NCBI GenBank assembly: GCA_947044405.1
Contig: CAMRHE010000460.1
Location: 1,265,501-1,329,500 of the forward strand
Direction: 5' to 3'
Length of the DNA stretch: 64,000 nucleotides
Origin: Leptodactylus fallax
Taxonomy: Eukaryota > Chordata > Amphibia > Anura > Leptodactylidae
Below the pieces are notes generated by a model, which saw only the letters and a program-made list of their open reading frames with translations, was not told the origin of the DNA and did no database searches. Below are positions 36,490 to 48,808 of the stretch, piece by piece (the first letter of the stretch is position 1; each line of letters starts with the position of its first letter). A program made the position numbers and the translations under genes.

Positions 36490-36830
36490 ATGAACAATTA
36501 TTATACTTTGGAGTCTTTTCAGACCCCAGAGTATAATGATCGGAGACCCAGGGGAGGATACATAAAAAACAACGTTGCTTACCTGTTCCTTGCTCCAGTG
36601 CATGCCCGTGCGCTGCTTCAGCCGCCTTCAATGTTGGACCAGGCCGGCGTCACGTGATGCGGGGCGACGTCGCGACGCAAAATGACGTCAGGGACGTCAC
36701 CAAACAGGCCCGAAGCCTGGAGAAGCGCAGGAGAGGTAAGTACATTGTTTTTTTATGTTCCCTCATCTCCCCTGGGCCTCCTGAAAAGACCCCAGAGTAT
36801 AATGATAGCAGAGATTGTGGTGTTCGGCCC
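36490..36830. repeat. Palindromic CpG-rich module, copy 2
   Basis: Bounded by AATTATTATACTTTGGAGTC and CTGAAAAGACCCCAGAGTAT. ATAAAAAACAACG faces CATTGTTTTTTTATG. GCTTACCTGTTCC (minus-strand donor CAG|GTAAGC) and GAGAGGTAAGTAC (plus-strand donor GAG|GTAAGT at 36735/36736) point outward. The core holds TGACGTCA at 36683-36690 and many CpGs. Confidence 0.75.
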
Positions 36831-37044
36831 GCGGCCTTACCTACCGATCCCCGCTACTGCGCACAGCCGCCTCCGCAGAATCGGAAGCGCAGGCGGCCGT
36901 GAGAGGGACCCCAGGGATCGGTAAGTATATAGGGCCCGCTACCTGCTGGGGTAACGGCCTATTAAAAAAAAAAAAAAAAAATGTCCCGGGCCCTGTGGCA
37001 GCCGCTACCGCTGCTACCCCGATAGTTACGCCCCTGCTCAGGGG

Positions 37045-37535
37045 GTATTACATATGAGTACCCCAGGGATTAGGCTCAGGGTTTTTTTTTTTGTTCCGGG
37101 AACTATATCACTACTGTGAATTGTGCTCCAATAGTAACAAAACAAGAAACAGATTAAAGTGTCAAGATTCTCATCTTTAAAATGAATGAAGGTCGTCTTC
37201 ATAGCCCTACAGTCCCAGTACAGTCTCCCTCTCCTACCACACAAAAATAATTTAAAAAAACCCATTAACACTCACCTCTCCTCGCTCCCCTGCTGCCTGG
37301 GTCTGGAGTCTTCAAGGAGCTGTAGGCGCTATGTAAGTGTAAGTCATCACATCGCGCCTGCAGCTCCCGGGGAAGAGAGGGGGAAGAATGATGAAGCAGG
37401 GAGCACAGAGATCCCTGCTTCATCTTTGTATGTAACTGGGGCAGCCCAGAACAGCGGGACAGCATACGCAGGACTGTCCTGCTGTCCCAACGGGACCCCC
37501 GCTACCATAGGGCCCAGTGCAAGTTGGCCCTAGTT
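37045..37535. other. Old repeat-like sequence, no gene
   Basis: It opens with a partial repeat of the sequence left of the hAT (GATTAGGCTCAGGG). GC-rich sequence follows, ending GGGCCCAGTGCAAGTTGGCC, which resembles a motif at 34235. It may be a remnant of another DNA element. There is no convincing coding region. Confidence 0.35.
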
Positions 37536-38415
37536 GTCACCTACAACCCACAGCTGGAAATCCTATGAAGGATTGCCAAGGAGCTCCAACCTGTCCTACA
37601 TAGGGACAACAGACTCAATGACATATTTCCAGTCCCCCCTCTCCTTTCCTTTCGTCAACCACCAAACCTGAGGCGCATTATTGTCCGGAGCACCCTGAAA
37701 ATGGCTCCTCACCTTGCCTGCAAAACAGGTGCAAGACCTGCAAGCACATCCACACCGCTGACAGTGCACCTATCCCACAGTCACAACAGGTGCACAGAAT
37801 TAGGGGGACATTTTCCTGCAGGTCTTCCAATGTGGTGTACCTCATAATGTGTGTGCAATGTCCCACCACAGGCCTCTATGTGGGGGAAACAGGGCAGAGA
37901 CTTAGTCAGCGAATGAACTCACACAGATCCACCATTAATAACAGCAGAACCGATCTCCCAGTGGCCGCACATTTCTCCGGAGAAGACCACTCTATTGAAG
38001 ATTTGCGGGTTGTGGTTTTAATAGGACATTTTCAGAAGGAGAGAAAGGAATGGGAATAGAAGTTAATGCAAAAATATCAAACTCTGCAATTTGGACTTAA
38101 TATTCATGCCAGCTTCATGTCACACTATGTATGACCTGTGAGGGTCACAAATCACCACCTTATAGCAAACAGATAACAGCAAGAATTACTGATCCCTCAG
38201 TCACGCCCCACAACTTTCCAGATTGTTTATTTTTTGACTGGTTGTAAAGAACTTCTCTACTTAGATTGCATTTTGATTTTCTTTAAAGATTCTAAGATCC
38301 TTTGAAGATCCAGGTCTTGTGTGTATAAAGAGTATGTGAATTTTCAGTTTTTTGTATGTCTGAAGAAGAGAGCCAGTACTCTCGAAAGCTTACTATCAAA
38401 TATACTCAGTTAGCC
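37536..38415 (+). pseudogene. Penelope-like element, broken GIY-YIG end of pol
   Basis: The best frame (37790-38059) encodes a GIY-YIG nuclease domain of Penelope-like retroelements: SSNVVYLIMC, the YIG-equivalent GLYVGETGQ, RMNSHR, then PVAAHFSGEDHSIEDLRV. Upstream, in another frame, are NLRRIIVRSTL and a Cys-rich CKTCKHIH linker, so at least one frameshift lies near 37720; an in-frame TGA near 37568 is a further break. The ORF stops with TAG at 38057-38059, yet the same frame continues with KLMQKYQTLQFGLNIHASF, so this is a premature stop. The 3' flank has TCTGAAGAAGAGAG and CTCGAAAGCTTACTA, typical near Penelope ends. The reverse transcriptase is absent. Dead fragment. Confidence 0.82.
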
Positions 38416-38416
38416 T

Positions 38417-38560
38417 TGTCGGGGGCAAGTCCCCCTGGGATGGATGTCACCGTAATCCTAATTAAATAAATAACAAGTTTCGAGCGCTCGGGAAACAAGA
38501 CGTACACAGGTATCGTGTATGAACCGTTTCTACTTTATTACGTAGTTCAATACAGTTTTA
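38417..38560 (-). mobile_element. Possible end of a minus-strand LTR
   Basis: Read on the minus strand this is AATAAAG, then an R-U5-like stretch, ending GGACTTGCCCCCGACA. TG/CA polarity and an AATAAA upstream fit an LTR 3' end. The other boundary was not located, so the call is weak. Confidence 0.28.
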
Positions 38561-40195
38561 AAAGCAAGCTCAATTGCATAACAGTCATGTGATCATATCT
38601 AAATGTCCTCCCAAGACTACTAGTTCTGCTGAAATCGGCAGAACTGTTGATATCTCCCCCAGACTCCAAGTCTGTCCTTATCAACTACGCAGTCTTGTAT
38701 ACAGAACATTCCACCCTCTTGTGCTTTCTGTATACTGTGATATAGAATATAGTGCAAGTTATGTTTTAACCCTTACAGCCTCTAAAAGGTATGGCCTGAT
38801 TTCTTCTCTTCCACTACTTTCCATGGCTAACATGGTACAACATTATACTACGAGAAAAGATAAGGACAGAAAACTTTGTGAGTGGCCTATGCTACATTTA
38901 TATCTGTGTCACAGTCTCCATTTCACGCCACCTTTTTGAATGGTTGAGTCTGGAAAAAAAAAATAACGTGACCCTAGAGTCAATGGGATCCTTCAGAATC
39001 CATTGATGTCCATCAATAGACAGACCTGAAGAACAGACACTCGAACACAGATGTAAACTCAGCCTTAAATTTGTAATATACCTTATGCAAGAAAAGAGCT
39101 TGTTTCTTCAATTATTTCCTTGTTTCTGCCCTTATCACTCTGCAGTCATTGATTCTGTCTGTACATAGGAGGTCCATACACAGACGGCTCAGTTTACAAA
39201 GAAGTTTATGGAATGGGGAGGGGGAGAAGTAGTACAAAGGAGACAGACGACAAAGAAAGACTCAAGACATCTACTGCATCTGCTGGATAATAATTCACCT
39301 GATATTCCAGGTATATGGTGAGACAAAACTATCACCATATACTGCAAAGAGAAATGAGACTGTCTACAGCATCTAGTGAGTCATGACTCTCACAGCAGTG
39401 CTAGATGTGCTATATGTGACATTTTACATGGGGCTTCCATGGTCAATGCTTCTCCAGAAGAGAACGTTAACCCTGTACATTCCAGGGTGGATGCTTTTCC
39501 CATGACTCATGTGGCGTGATTATATCATAATTGGAGTATTTATCTGGTGCTGGTGACTTATACTCCATGTAATATCAGGGCAGGAGAGGTTTGAGGTGAC
39601 TCTTCACAGTGCACTATTTATTAGCTTACATTGTATTGATGTGTGTACTGGGAGTCAATATCACTCAGGTCTGCAGTCCAGACAATGGCTTATGATTCGG
39701 CCATGTCCTCACTTCATATCTAGTGCACAGGAGATAATAGATATAACAATACAGAGTAGCAGATGTATGCTGGGACATGAGAGGATCCTTCTCCAGAGAG
39801 TTACATTTACAATAACTACTATTAATTGACTTCATTATTCTTGGGGCTTTTGGGGGGGGGCTTTTTTTAAAAGAGAAATTTGGGAACTTTGGGGGTTTCC
39901 CTCTGCTTCTTTATAATTAATTTTTCTTACATTAAAAAAAAAAAATTTAAAAAAAAAATTATTTACCGATCTTCCTCTTGAAGGAGAGCACTGTTTTGTG
40001 ATGTAGATTGTGTGAATATTTTTATTAAAAAGAAAGGGAATTACAGGTGATTTATATGTTATATCCATTCACATCAATAACACTACTTACTACAGATATC
40101 AGACAACACCCCAACAATATACAGAATGTAACAAACTGTGACTATAATACAATGTAGTAACAAAGGTGACAAAGGTCACATTAATAATATAACAC
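38561..40195. other. Intergenic, no gene seen
   Basis: Unique sequence with an A/T homopolymer patch at 39930-39965. Short ORFs have no recognisable domains. GTAAACTCAGCC near 39050 may be an eroded MITE end. Confidence 0.45.
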
Positions 40196-43100
40196 CTATA
40201 ATATTGCCCCATGTACAAGAATATAACTACTATAATACTACTCCTATGTACAAGAATATAACTACTATAATACTGCTCCTATGTACAAGAATATAACTAC
40301 TATAATACTACCTCTATGTACAAGAATATAACTACTATAATACTACCTCTATGTACAAGAATATAACTACTATAATACTGCTCCTATGTACAAGAATATA
40401 ACTACTATAATACTACTCCTATGTACAGGAATATAACTACTATAATACTAGCTCCTATGTACAAGAATATAACTACTATAATACTGCTCCTATGTACAAG
40501 AATATAACTACTATAATACTACCTCCTATGTACAAGAATATAACTACTATAATACTGCTCCTATGTACAAGAATATAACTACTATAATACTGCTCCTATG
40601 TACAAGAATATAACTACTATAATACTGCTCCTATGTACAAGAATATAACTACTATAATACTTCCTCCTATGTACAAGAATATAACTACTATAATACTGCT
40701 CCTATGTACAAGAATATAACTACTATAATACTGCTCCTATGTACAAGAATATAACTACTATAATACTGCTCCTATGTACAAGAATATAACTACTATAATA
40801 CTGCTCCTATGTACAAGAATATAACTACTATAATACTGCTCCTATGTACAAGAATATAACTACTATAATACTGCTCCTATGTACAAGAATATAACTACTA
40901 TAATACTGCTCCTATGTACAAGAATATAACTACTATAATACTGCTCCTATGTACAAGAATATAACTACTATAATACTGCTCCTATGTACAAGAATATAAC
41001 TACTATAATACTACCTCCTATGTACAAGAATATAACTACTATAATACTGCTCCTATGTACAAGAATATAACTACTATAATACTGCTCCTATGTACAAGAA
41101 TATAACTACTATAATACTGCTCCTATGTACAAGAATATAACTACTATAATACTGCTCCTATGTACAAGAATATAACTACTATAATACTGCTCCTATGTAC
41201 AAGAATATAACTACTATAATACTGCTCCTATGTACAAGAATATAACTACTATAATACTGCTCCTATGTACAAGAATATAACTACTATAATACTGCTCCTA
41301 TGTACAAGAATATAACTACTATAATACTGCCTCCTATGTACAAGAATATAACTACTATAATACTGCTCCTATGTACAAGAATATAACTACTATAATACTG
41401 CTCCTATGTACAAGAATATAACTACTATAATACTGCTCCTATGTACAAGAATATAACTACTATAATACTGCTCCTATGTACAAGAATATAACTACTATAA
41501 TACTGCTCCTATGTACAAGAATATAACTACTATAATACTGCTCCTATGTACAAGAATATAACTACTATAATACTGCTCCTATGTACAAGAATATAACTAC
41601 TATAATACTGCTCCTATGTACAAGAATATAACTACTATAATACTGCTCCTATGTACAAGAATATAACTACTATAATACTGCTCCTATGTACAAGGATATA
41701 ACTACTATAATACTGCCCCTATGTACAAGAATATAACTACTATAATACTGCTCCTATGTACAAGAATATAACTACTATAATACTACCCCTGTGTACAAGA
41801 ATATAACTACTATAATACTACTCCTATGTACAAGAATATAACTACTATAATACTACCTCCTATGTACAAGAATATAACTACTATAATACTGCCCCCTATG
41901 TACAAGAATATAACTACTATAATACTGCTCCTATGTACAAGAATATAACTACTATAATACTACCTCCTATGTACAAGAATATAACTACTATAATACTGCT
42001 CCTATGTACAAGAATATAACTACTATAATACTACCTCCTATGTACAAGAATATAACTACTATAATACTGCTCCTATGTACAAGGATATAACTACTATAAT
42101 ACTGCCCCCTATGTACAAGAATATAACTACTATAATACTGCTCCTATGTACAAGAATATAAATACTATAATACTACTCCTATGTACAAGAATATAACTAC
42201 TATAATACTGCTCCTATGTACAAGAATATAACTACTATAATACTACCTCCTATGTACAAGAATATAACTACTATAATACTGCTCCTATGTACAAGAATAT
42301 AACTACTATAATACTTCCTCCTATGTACAAGAATATAACTACTATAATACTACTCCTATGTACAAGAATATAACTACTATAATACTGCTCCTATGTACAA
42401 GAATATAACTACTATAATACTGCTCCTATGTACAAGAATATAACTACTATAATACTACTCCTATGTACAGGAATATAACTACTATAATACTGCTCCTATG
42501 TACAAGAATATAACTACTATAATACTACCTCCTATGTACAATAATATAACTACTATAATACTGCCCCTATGTACAATATAACTACTATAATACTGCCTCC
42601 TATGTACAAGGATATAACTACTATAATACTGCCTCCTATGTACAAGAATATAACTACTATAATACTACTCCTATGTACAAAAATATAACTACTATAATAC
42701 TGCTCCTATGTACAAGAATATAACTACTATAATACTGCTCCTATATACAAGAATATAACTACTATAATACTGCCCCTATGTACAAGAATATAACACTATA
42801 ATACTGCTCCTATGTACAAGAATATAACTACTATAATACTGCTCCTATGTACAAGAATATAACTACTATAATACTACCTCCTATGTACAATAATATAACT
42901 ACTATAATACTGCTCCTATGTACAAGAATATAACTACTATAATACTGCTCCTATGTACAAGAATATAACTACTATAATACTGCTCCTATGTACAAGAATA
43001 TAACTACTATAATACTGCTCCTATATACAAGAATATAACTACTATAATACTGCTCCTATGTACAAGAATATAACTACTATAATACTGCTCCTATGTACAA

Positions 43101-44184
43101 GAATATAACTACTATAATACTGCTCCTATGTACAAGAATATAACTACTATAATACTGCCCCTATGTACAAGAATATAACTAGTATAATACTACCTCCTAT
43201 GTACAAGAATATAACTACTGTAATACTACTATGTACAAGAATATAACTACTATAATACTGCTCCTATGTACAAGAATATAACTACTATAATACTGCTCCT
43301 ATGTACAAGAATATAACTACTATAATACTACCTCCTATGTACAAGAATATAACTACTATAATACTGCTCCTATGTACAAGAATATAACTACTATAATACT
43401 GCTCCTATGTACAAGAATATAACTACTATAATACTGCTCCTATGTACAAGAATATAACTACTATAATACTGCTCCTATGTACAAGAATATAACTACTATA
43501 ATACTGCTCCTATGTACAAGGATATAACTACTATAATACTGCCCCTATGTACAAGAATATAACTACTATAATACTGCTCCTATGTACAAGAATATAACTA
43601 CTATAATACTACCCCTGTGTACAAGAATATAACTACTATAATACTACTCCTATGTACAAGAATATAACTACTATAATACTACCTCCTATGTACAAGAATA
43701 TAACTACTATAATACTGCCCCCTATGTACAAGAATATAACTACTATAATACTGCTCCTATGTACAAGAATATAACTACTATAATACTACCTCCTATGTAC
43801 AAGAATATAACTACTATAATACTGCTCCTATGTACAAGAATATAACTACTATAATACTACCTCCTATGTACAAGAATATAACTACAATAATACTGCTCCT
43901 ATGTACAAGGATATAACTACTATAATACTGCCCCCTATGTACAAGAATATAACTACTATAATACTGCTCCTATGTACAAGAATATAAATACTATAATACT
44001 ACTCCTATGTACAAGAATAGAACTACTATAATACTGCTCCTATGTACAAGAATATAACTACTATAATACTACCTCCTATGTACAAGAATATAACTACTAT
44101 AATACTGCTCCTATGTACAAGAATATAACTACTATAATACTACTACTATGTACAAGAATATAACTACTATAATACTACCTCCTA
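40196..44184. repeat. 35-bp tandem array, first block
   Basis: The unit contains ATGTACAAGAATATAACTAC and TATAATACTGCTCCT, period 35 bp, with 36-bp variants containing ACCTCCTATG. About 113 copies. A block beginning with the rare CAAGGATATAAC unit at 41691 recurs 1826 bp later at 43517. The same offset holds for ACCCCTGTGT (41785/43611) and for an AATACTATAATACTAC variant (about 42161/43987), so the block was duplicated as a whole. Confidence 0.96.
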
Positions 44185-45127
44185 CCGTGTTTCCCCAAAA
44201 ATAAGACACCCCCGAAAGTAAGGCATAGGAGAGGTTCGGAGAATTGCCTAATATAAGGCATCCCCCGAAAGTAAGGCGTATGTTCCCGAACAGAACATAC
44301 GGTATATACGATATGTGAGGCCGCGGGAGAACCCCACAATCTCTGCTATCATTATACTCCGGGGTCTTTTCAGACCCCGGAATATATAATCCGGCGGCCC
44401 AGGGGAGGTGAGCGAACATAAAAAACTATGTGCTTACCTGTCCTACGCTTCTCCAGGCTTCGGGCCTGTTTGGTGACATCGCAGACGTCAGCGGACGTCA
44501 TTTTGCGTCGCGACGCCGGCCCGGATCATGTGACGCGGCCTGGTCTAACAGTGAAGAAGGCCGGAGTAACGCACGGGCATGCACCGGAGCGAGGGAACGG
44601 GTAAGCAACGTTGTTTTTTTATGTTTCTATCCTCCCCTGGCTCTCCGATCATTATACTCTGGGTGGGCTGAAAAGACCCCACAGTATAATAATTGTTCAT
44701 GGGTGGTCCACTATGGGGCAAACTACTGTGTGCAGGGGCCACTATGGGGAATGATACTGTTTGCAGGGGCCACTATGGGGAATGATACTGTGTGCAGGGG
44801 CCACTATGGGGCATGATACTGTGTGCAGGGGCCACTATGGGATATGATACTGTGTGCAGGGGCCACTATGGGACATGATACTGTGTGCAGGGAAATTAAT
44901 GGTTTGGATTGTTATGATCATGTCCTAGAAGATGATGACATAAATGTCATTGAATAAATTTTACTTTCTATTCGTACCGTAAATATTGGTAAATGTACCA
45001 TACTGTTAATTGTTGTACATGGAAATAATGGTACGGTAGTAAGAGATTCTTGATAGGATTCACAGTTTGTCTGGTTATGCTGGTTTGTGATGACAACTAC
45101 ATTACCGTACAGTACCGTATATAATAA
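44185..45127 (+). mobile_element. Pogo-like TA-flanked element, copy 1, right end lost
   Basis: Starts CCGTGTTTCCCCAAAAATAA after TA at 44183-44184, inside the 35-bp array. It holds the palindromic module (about 44340-44700), a short forward 31-bp array (44700-44890), and a short coding remnant ending in an acidic tail and stop (DCYDHVLEDDDINVIE). The last about 150 bp present in copy 2 are missing: after GTACCGTATATAATAA it returns directly to the 35-bp array. Confidence 0.75.
44340..44700. repeat. Palindromic CpG-rich module, copy 3
   Basis: Bounded by CATTATACTCCGGGGTCTTT and GAAAAGACCCCACAGTATAA. TGCTTACCTG (minus-strand donor) and ACGGGTAAGCAACG (plus-strand donor) face outward. The core has repeated GACGTCA (GCAGACGTCAGCGGACGTCA) and GCGTCGCGACG. 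Confidence 0.72.
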
Positions 45128-46231
45128 TATATACTGCTCCTATGTACAAGAATATAACTACTTTAATACTGCTCCTATGTACAAGAATATAACTACTATA
45201 ATACTGCTACTATGTACAAGAATATAACTACTATAATACTACCTCCTATGTACAAGAATATAACTACTATAATACTGCCCCCTATGTACAAGAATATAAC
45301 TACTATAATACTGCTCCTATGTACAAGAATATAATTACTATAATACTACTCCTATGTACAAGAATATAACTACTATAATACTACCTCCTATGTACAAGAA
45401 TATAACTACTATAATACTACTCCTATGTACAAGAATATAACTACTATAATACTGCTCCTATGTACAAGAATATAATTACTATAATACTGCTCCTATGTAC
45501 AAGAATATAACTACTATAATACTGCTCCTATGTACAAGAATATAACTACTATAATACTGCTCCTATGTACAAGAATATAACACTATAATACTGCTCCTAT
45601 GTACAAGAATATAACTACTATAATACTACCTCCTATGTACAAGAATATAACTACTATAATACTGCTCCTATGTACAAGAATATAACTACTATAATACTGC
45701 CCCTATGTACAAGAATATAACTAGTATAATACTACCTCCTATGTACAAGAATATAACTACTGTAATACTACTATGTACAAGAATATAACTACTATAATAC
45801 TGCTCCTATGTACAAGAATATAACTACTATAATACTACTCCTATGTACAAGAATATAACTACTATAATACTACCTCCTATGTACAAGAATATAACTACTA
45901 TAATACTGCTCCTATGTACAAGAATATAACTACTATAATACTACTCCTATTTACAAGAATATAACTACTATAATACTGCTCCTATGTACAAGAATATAAC
46001 TACTATAATACTGCCCCTATGTACAAGAATATAACTAGTATAATACTACCTCCTATGTACAAGAATATAACTACTATAATACTGCTCCTATGTACAAGAA
46101 TATAACTACTATAATACTGCTCCTATGTACAAGGATATAACTACTATAATACTGCCCCTATGTACAAGAATATAACTACTATAATACTACTACTATGTAC
46201 AAGAATATAACTACTATAATACTACCTCCTA
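45128..46231. repeat. 35-bp tandem array, second block
   Basis: Same unit as the first block. It includes the rare CTAGTATAATAC and TACTGTAATACTACTATG variants that also occur at about 43179-43230. The final 50 bp before the next element matches the final 50 bp of the first block, including the unusual CTACTACTATG unit. Confidence 0.95.
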
Positions 46232-47278
46232 CCGTGTTTCCCCCGAAAATAAGACACCCCCGAAAGTAAGGCATAGGAGAGGTTTCGGAGAATTGCCTAA
46301 TATAAGGCATCCCCCCGAAAGTAAGGCGTATGTTCCCGAGCAGAACATACGGTATATACGATATGTGAGGCCGCGGGAGAACCCCACAATCTCTGCTATC
46401 ATTATACTCCGGGGTCTTTTCAGACCCCGGAATATAATAATCGGCGGCCCAGGGGAGGTGAGCGAACATAAAAAACTATGTGCTTACCTGTCCTACGCTT
46501 CTCCAGGCTTCGGGCCTGTTTGGTGACGTCGCAGACGTCAGCGGACGTCATTTTGCGTCGCGACGCCGGCCGGATCATGTGACGCGGCCTGGTCTAACAG
46601 TGAAGAAGGCCGGAGTAACGCACGGACATGCACCGGAGCGAGGAACGGGTAAGCAACGTTGTTTTTTTATGTTTCTATCCTCCCCTGGGTCTCCGATCAT
46701 TATACTCTGGGGTCTGAAAAGACCCCACAGTATAATAATTGTTCATGGGTGGTCCACTATGGGGCAAACTACTGTGTGCAGGGGCCACTATGGGGAATGA
46801 TACTGTTTGCAGGGGCCACTATGGGGCATGATACTGTTTGCAGGGGCCACTATGGGGAATGATACTGTGTGCAGGGGCCACTATGGGATATGATACTGTG
46901 TGCAGGGAAATTAATGGTTTGGATTGTTATGATGATGTCCTAGAAGATGATGACATAACTGTCATTGAATAAATTTTACTTTCTATTCGTACCGTAAATA
47001 TTGGTAAATGTACCATACTGTTAATTGTTGTACATGGAAATAATGGTACGGTAGTAAGAAATTCTTGATAGGATTCACAGTTTGTCTGGTTATGCTGGTT
47101 TGTGATGACAACTACTGTACAGTACCGTATATAATAAATGTTCATTTTTTTGTTCAGCAATAAATGTGAATTATTCTTCATTGAAAAAAAAATAAGACAT
47201 CCCCTGAAAATAAGACACAGCACATCTTTGGAAGCAAAAATTAATATAAGACGCTGTCTTATTTTTGGGGAATTAGGG
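46232..47278 (+). mobile_element. Pogo-like TA-flanked element, copy 2, complete
   Basis: Left end CCGTGTTTCCCCCGAAAATA; right end reverse-complemented CCCTAATTCCCCAAAAATAA. TA lies at 46230-46231 and 47279-47280, and removing the element restores a normal CTCCTATGTACAAG array unit. It contains the module (46387-46745), a short 31-bp array (about 46748-46905) and a residual ORF end (REINGLDCYDDVLEDDDITV then IE and stop at 46970-46972). TA target and an acidic transposase C-terminus fit the pogo/Tigger branch of Tc1/mariner. The rest of the transposase has been replaced by cargo. Family is inferred. Confidence 0.78.
46387..46745. repeat. Palindromic CpG-rich module, copy 4
   Basis: Nearly identical to copy 3. 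It has GGTGACGTCGCAGACGTCAG in the core, TGCTTACCTG on the left and GAACGGGTAAGCAACG on the right. Confidence 0.73.
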
Positions 47279-47280
47279 TA

Positions 47281-48808
47281 TGTACAAGAATATAACTACT
47301 ATAATACTGCTCCTATGTACAAGAATATAACTACTATAATACTGCTCCTATGTACAAGAATATAACTACTATAATACTACTCCTATGTACAAGAATATAA
47401 CTACTATAATACTACTCCTATGTACAAGAATATAACTACTATAATACTGCTCCTATGTACAAGAATATAACTACTATAATACTACTCCTATGTACAAGAA
47501 TATAACTACTATAATACTACCTCCTATGTACAAGAATATAACTGCTATAATACTGCTCCTATGTACAAGAATATAACTACTATAATACTACTCCTATGTA
47601 CAAGAATATAACTACTATAATACTACCTCCTATGTACAAGAATATAACTACTATATTACTGCTAATATGTACAAGAATATAACTACTATAATACTGCTCC
47701 TATGTACAAGAATATAACTACTATAATACTACTCCTATGTACAAGAATATAACTACTATAATACTGCTCCTATGTACAAGAATATAACTACTATAATACT
47801 GCTCCTATGTACAAGAATATAACTACTATAATACCTACCTCCTATGTACAAGAATATAGCTACTATAATACTACCTCCTATGTACAAGAATATAACTACT
47901 ATAATACTACTCCTATGTACAAGAATATAACTACTATAATACTACTCCTATGTACAAGAATATAACTACTATAATACTGCCCCCTATGTACAAGAATATA
48001 ACTACTATAATACTACTCCTATGTACAAGAATATAACTACTATAATACTGCCCCCTATGTACAAGAATATAACCACTATAATACTACTCCTATGTACAAG
48101 AATATAACTACTATAATACTACTCCTATGTACAAGAATATAACTACTATAATACTACCTCCTATGTACAAGAATATAACTACTATAATACTGCTCCTATG
48201 TACAAGAATATAACTACTATAATACTACCTACTATGTACAAGAATATAACTACTATAATACTACCTCCTATGTTCAAGAATATAACTACTATAATACTAC
48301 CTCCTATGTACAAGAATATAACTACTATAATACTGCTCCTATGTACAAGAATATAACTACTATAATACTGCTCCTATGTACAAGAATATAACTACTATAA
48401 TACTACCTCCTATGTACAAGAATATAACTACTATAATACTGCTCCTATGTACAAGAATATAACTACTATAATACTACTCCTATGTACAAGAATATAACTA
48501 CTATAATACTGCTCCTATGTACAAGAATATAACTACTATAATACTGCTCCTATGTACAAGAATATAACTACTATAATAGTGCCTCCTATGTACAAGAATA
48601 TAACACTATAATACTACCCCTATTACAAGATATAACTACTATAATACTACCTCCTATGTACAAGAATATAACTACTATAATACTACCTCCTATGTACAAG
48701 AATATAACTACTATAATACTACCTCCTATGTACAAGAATATAACTACTATAATACTACCTCCTATGTACAAGAATATAACTACTATAATACTACTCCTAT
48801 GTACTAGA
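47281..48808. repeat. 35-bp tandem array, third block
   Basis: Same unit, about 43 copies, becoming irregular after 48580 (units with deletions such as CCCCTATTACAAGATATAAC). It ends at ATGTACTAGAGTATAATAC. Confidence 0.95.

Larger units (their letters stand above)
34675..37036. mobile_element. Second composite hAT element
   Basis: Left end CAGTGGCGTAACTAGGA; right end reverse-complemented CAGGGGCGTAACTATCG. It is flanked by a perfect 8-bp duplication CTCAGGGG (34667-34674 and 37037-37044). It contains the 31-bp array in reverse orientation (about 34795-34997 and 36121-36475), a solo LTR splitting that array, and the palindromic module (about 36490-36830). Its termini differ from the hAT at 6925, yet the cargo is the same. 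It has no transposase. Confidence 0.88.

Noticed and set aside
34214..37535. Possible outer transposon joining CAGGGCCATT at 34214 with TTGGCCCTAG at 37527
   Set aside because: The ends match for only about seven bases, and the flanks (GTCACAAC and GTTGTCAC) are not a direct duplication.
40196..48808. Regular 35-bp repeats resembling a CRISPR array
   Set aside because: There are no unique spacers between repeats, no cas genes, and a vertebrate context. It is a plain tandem array.
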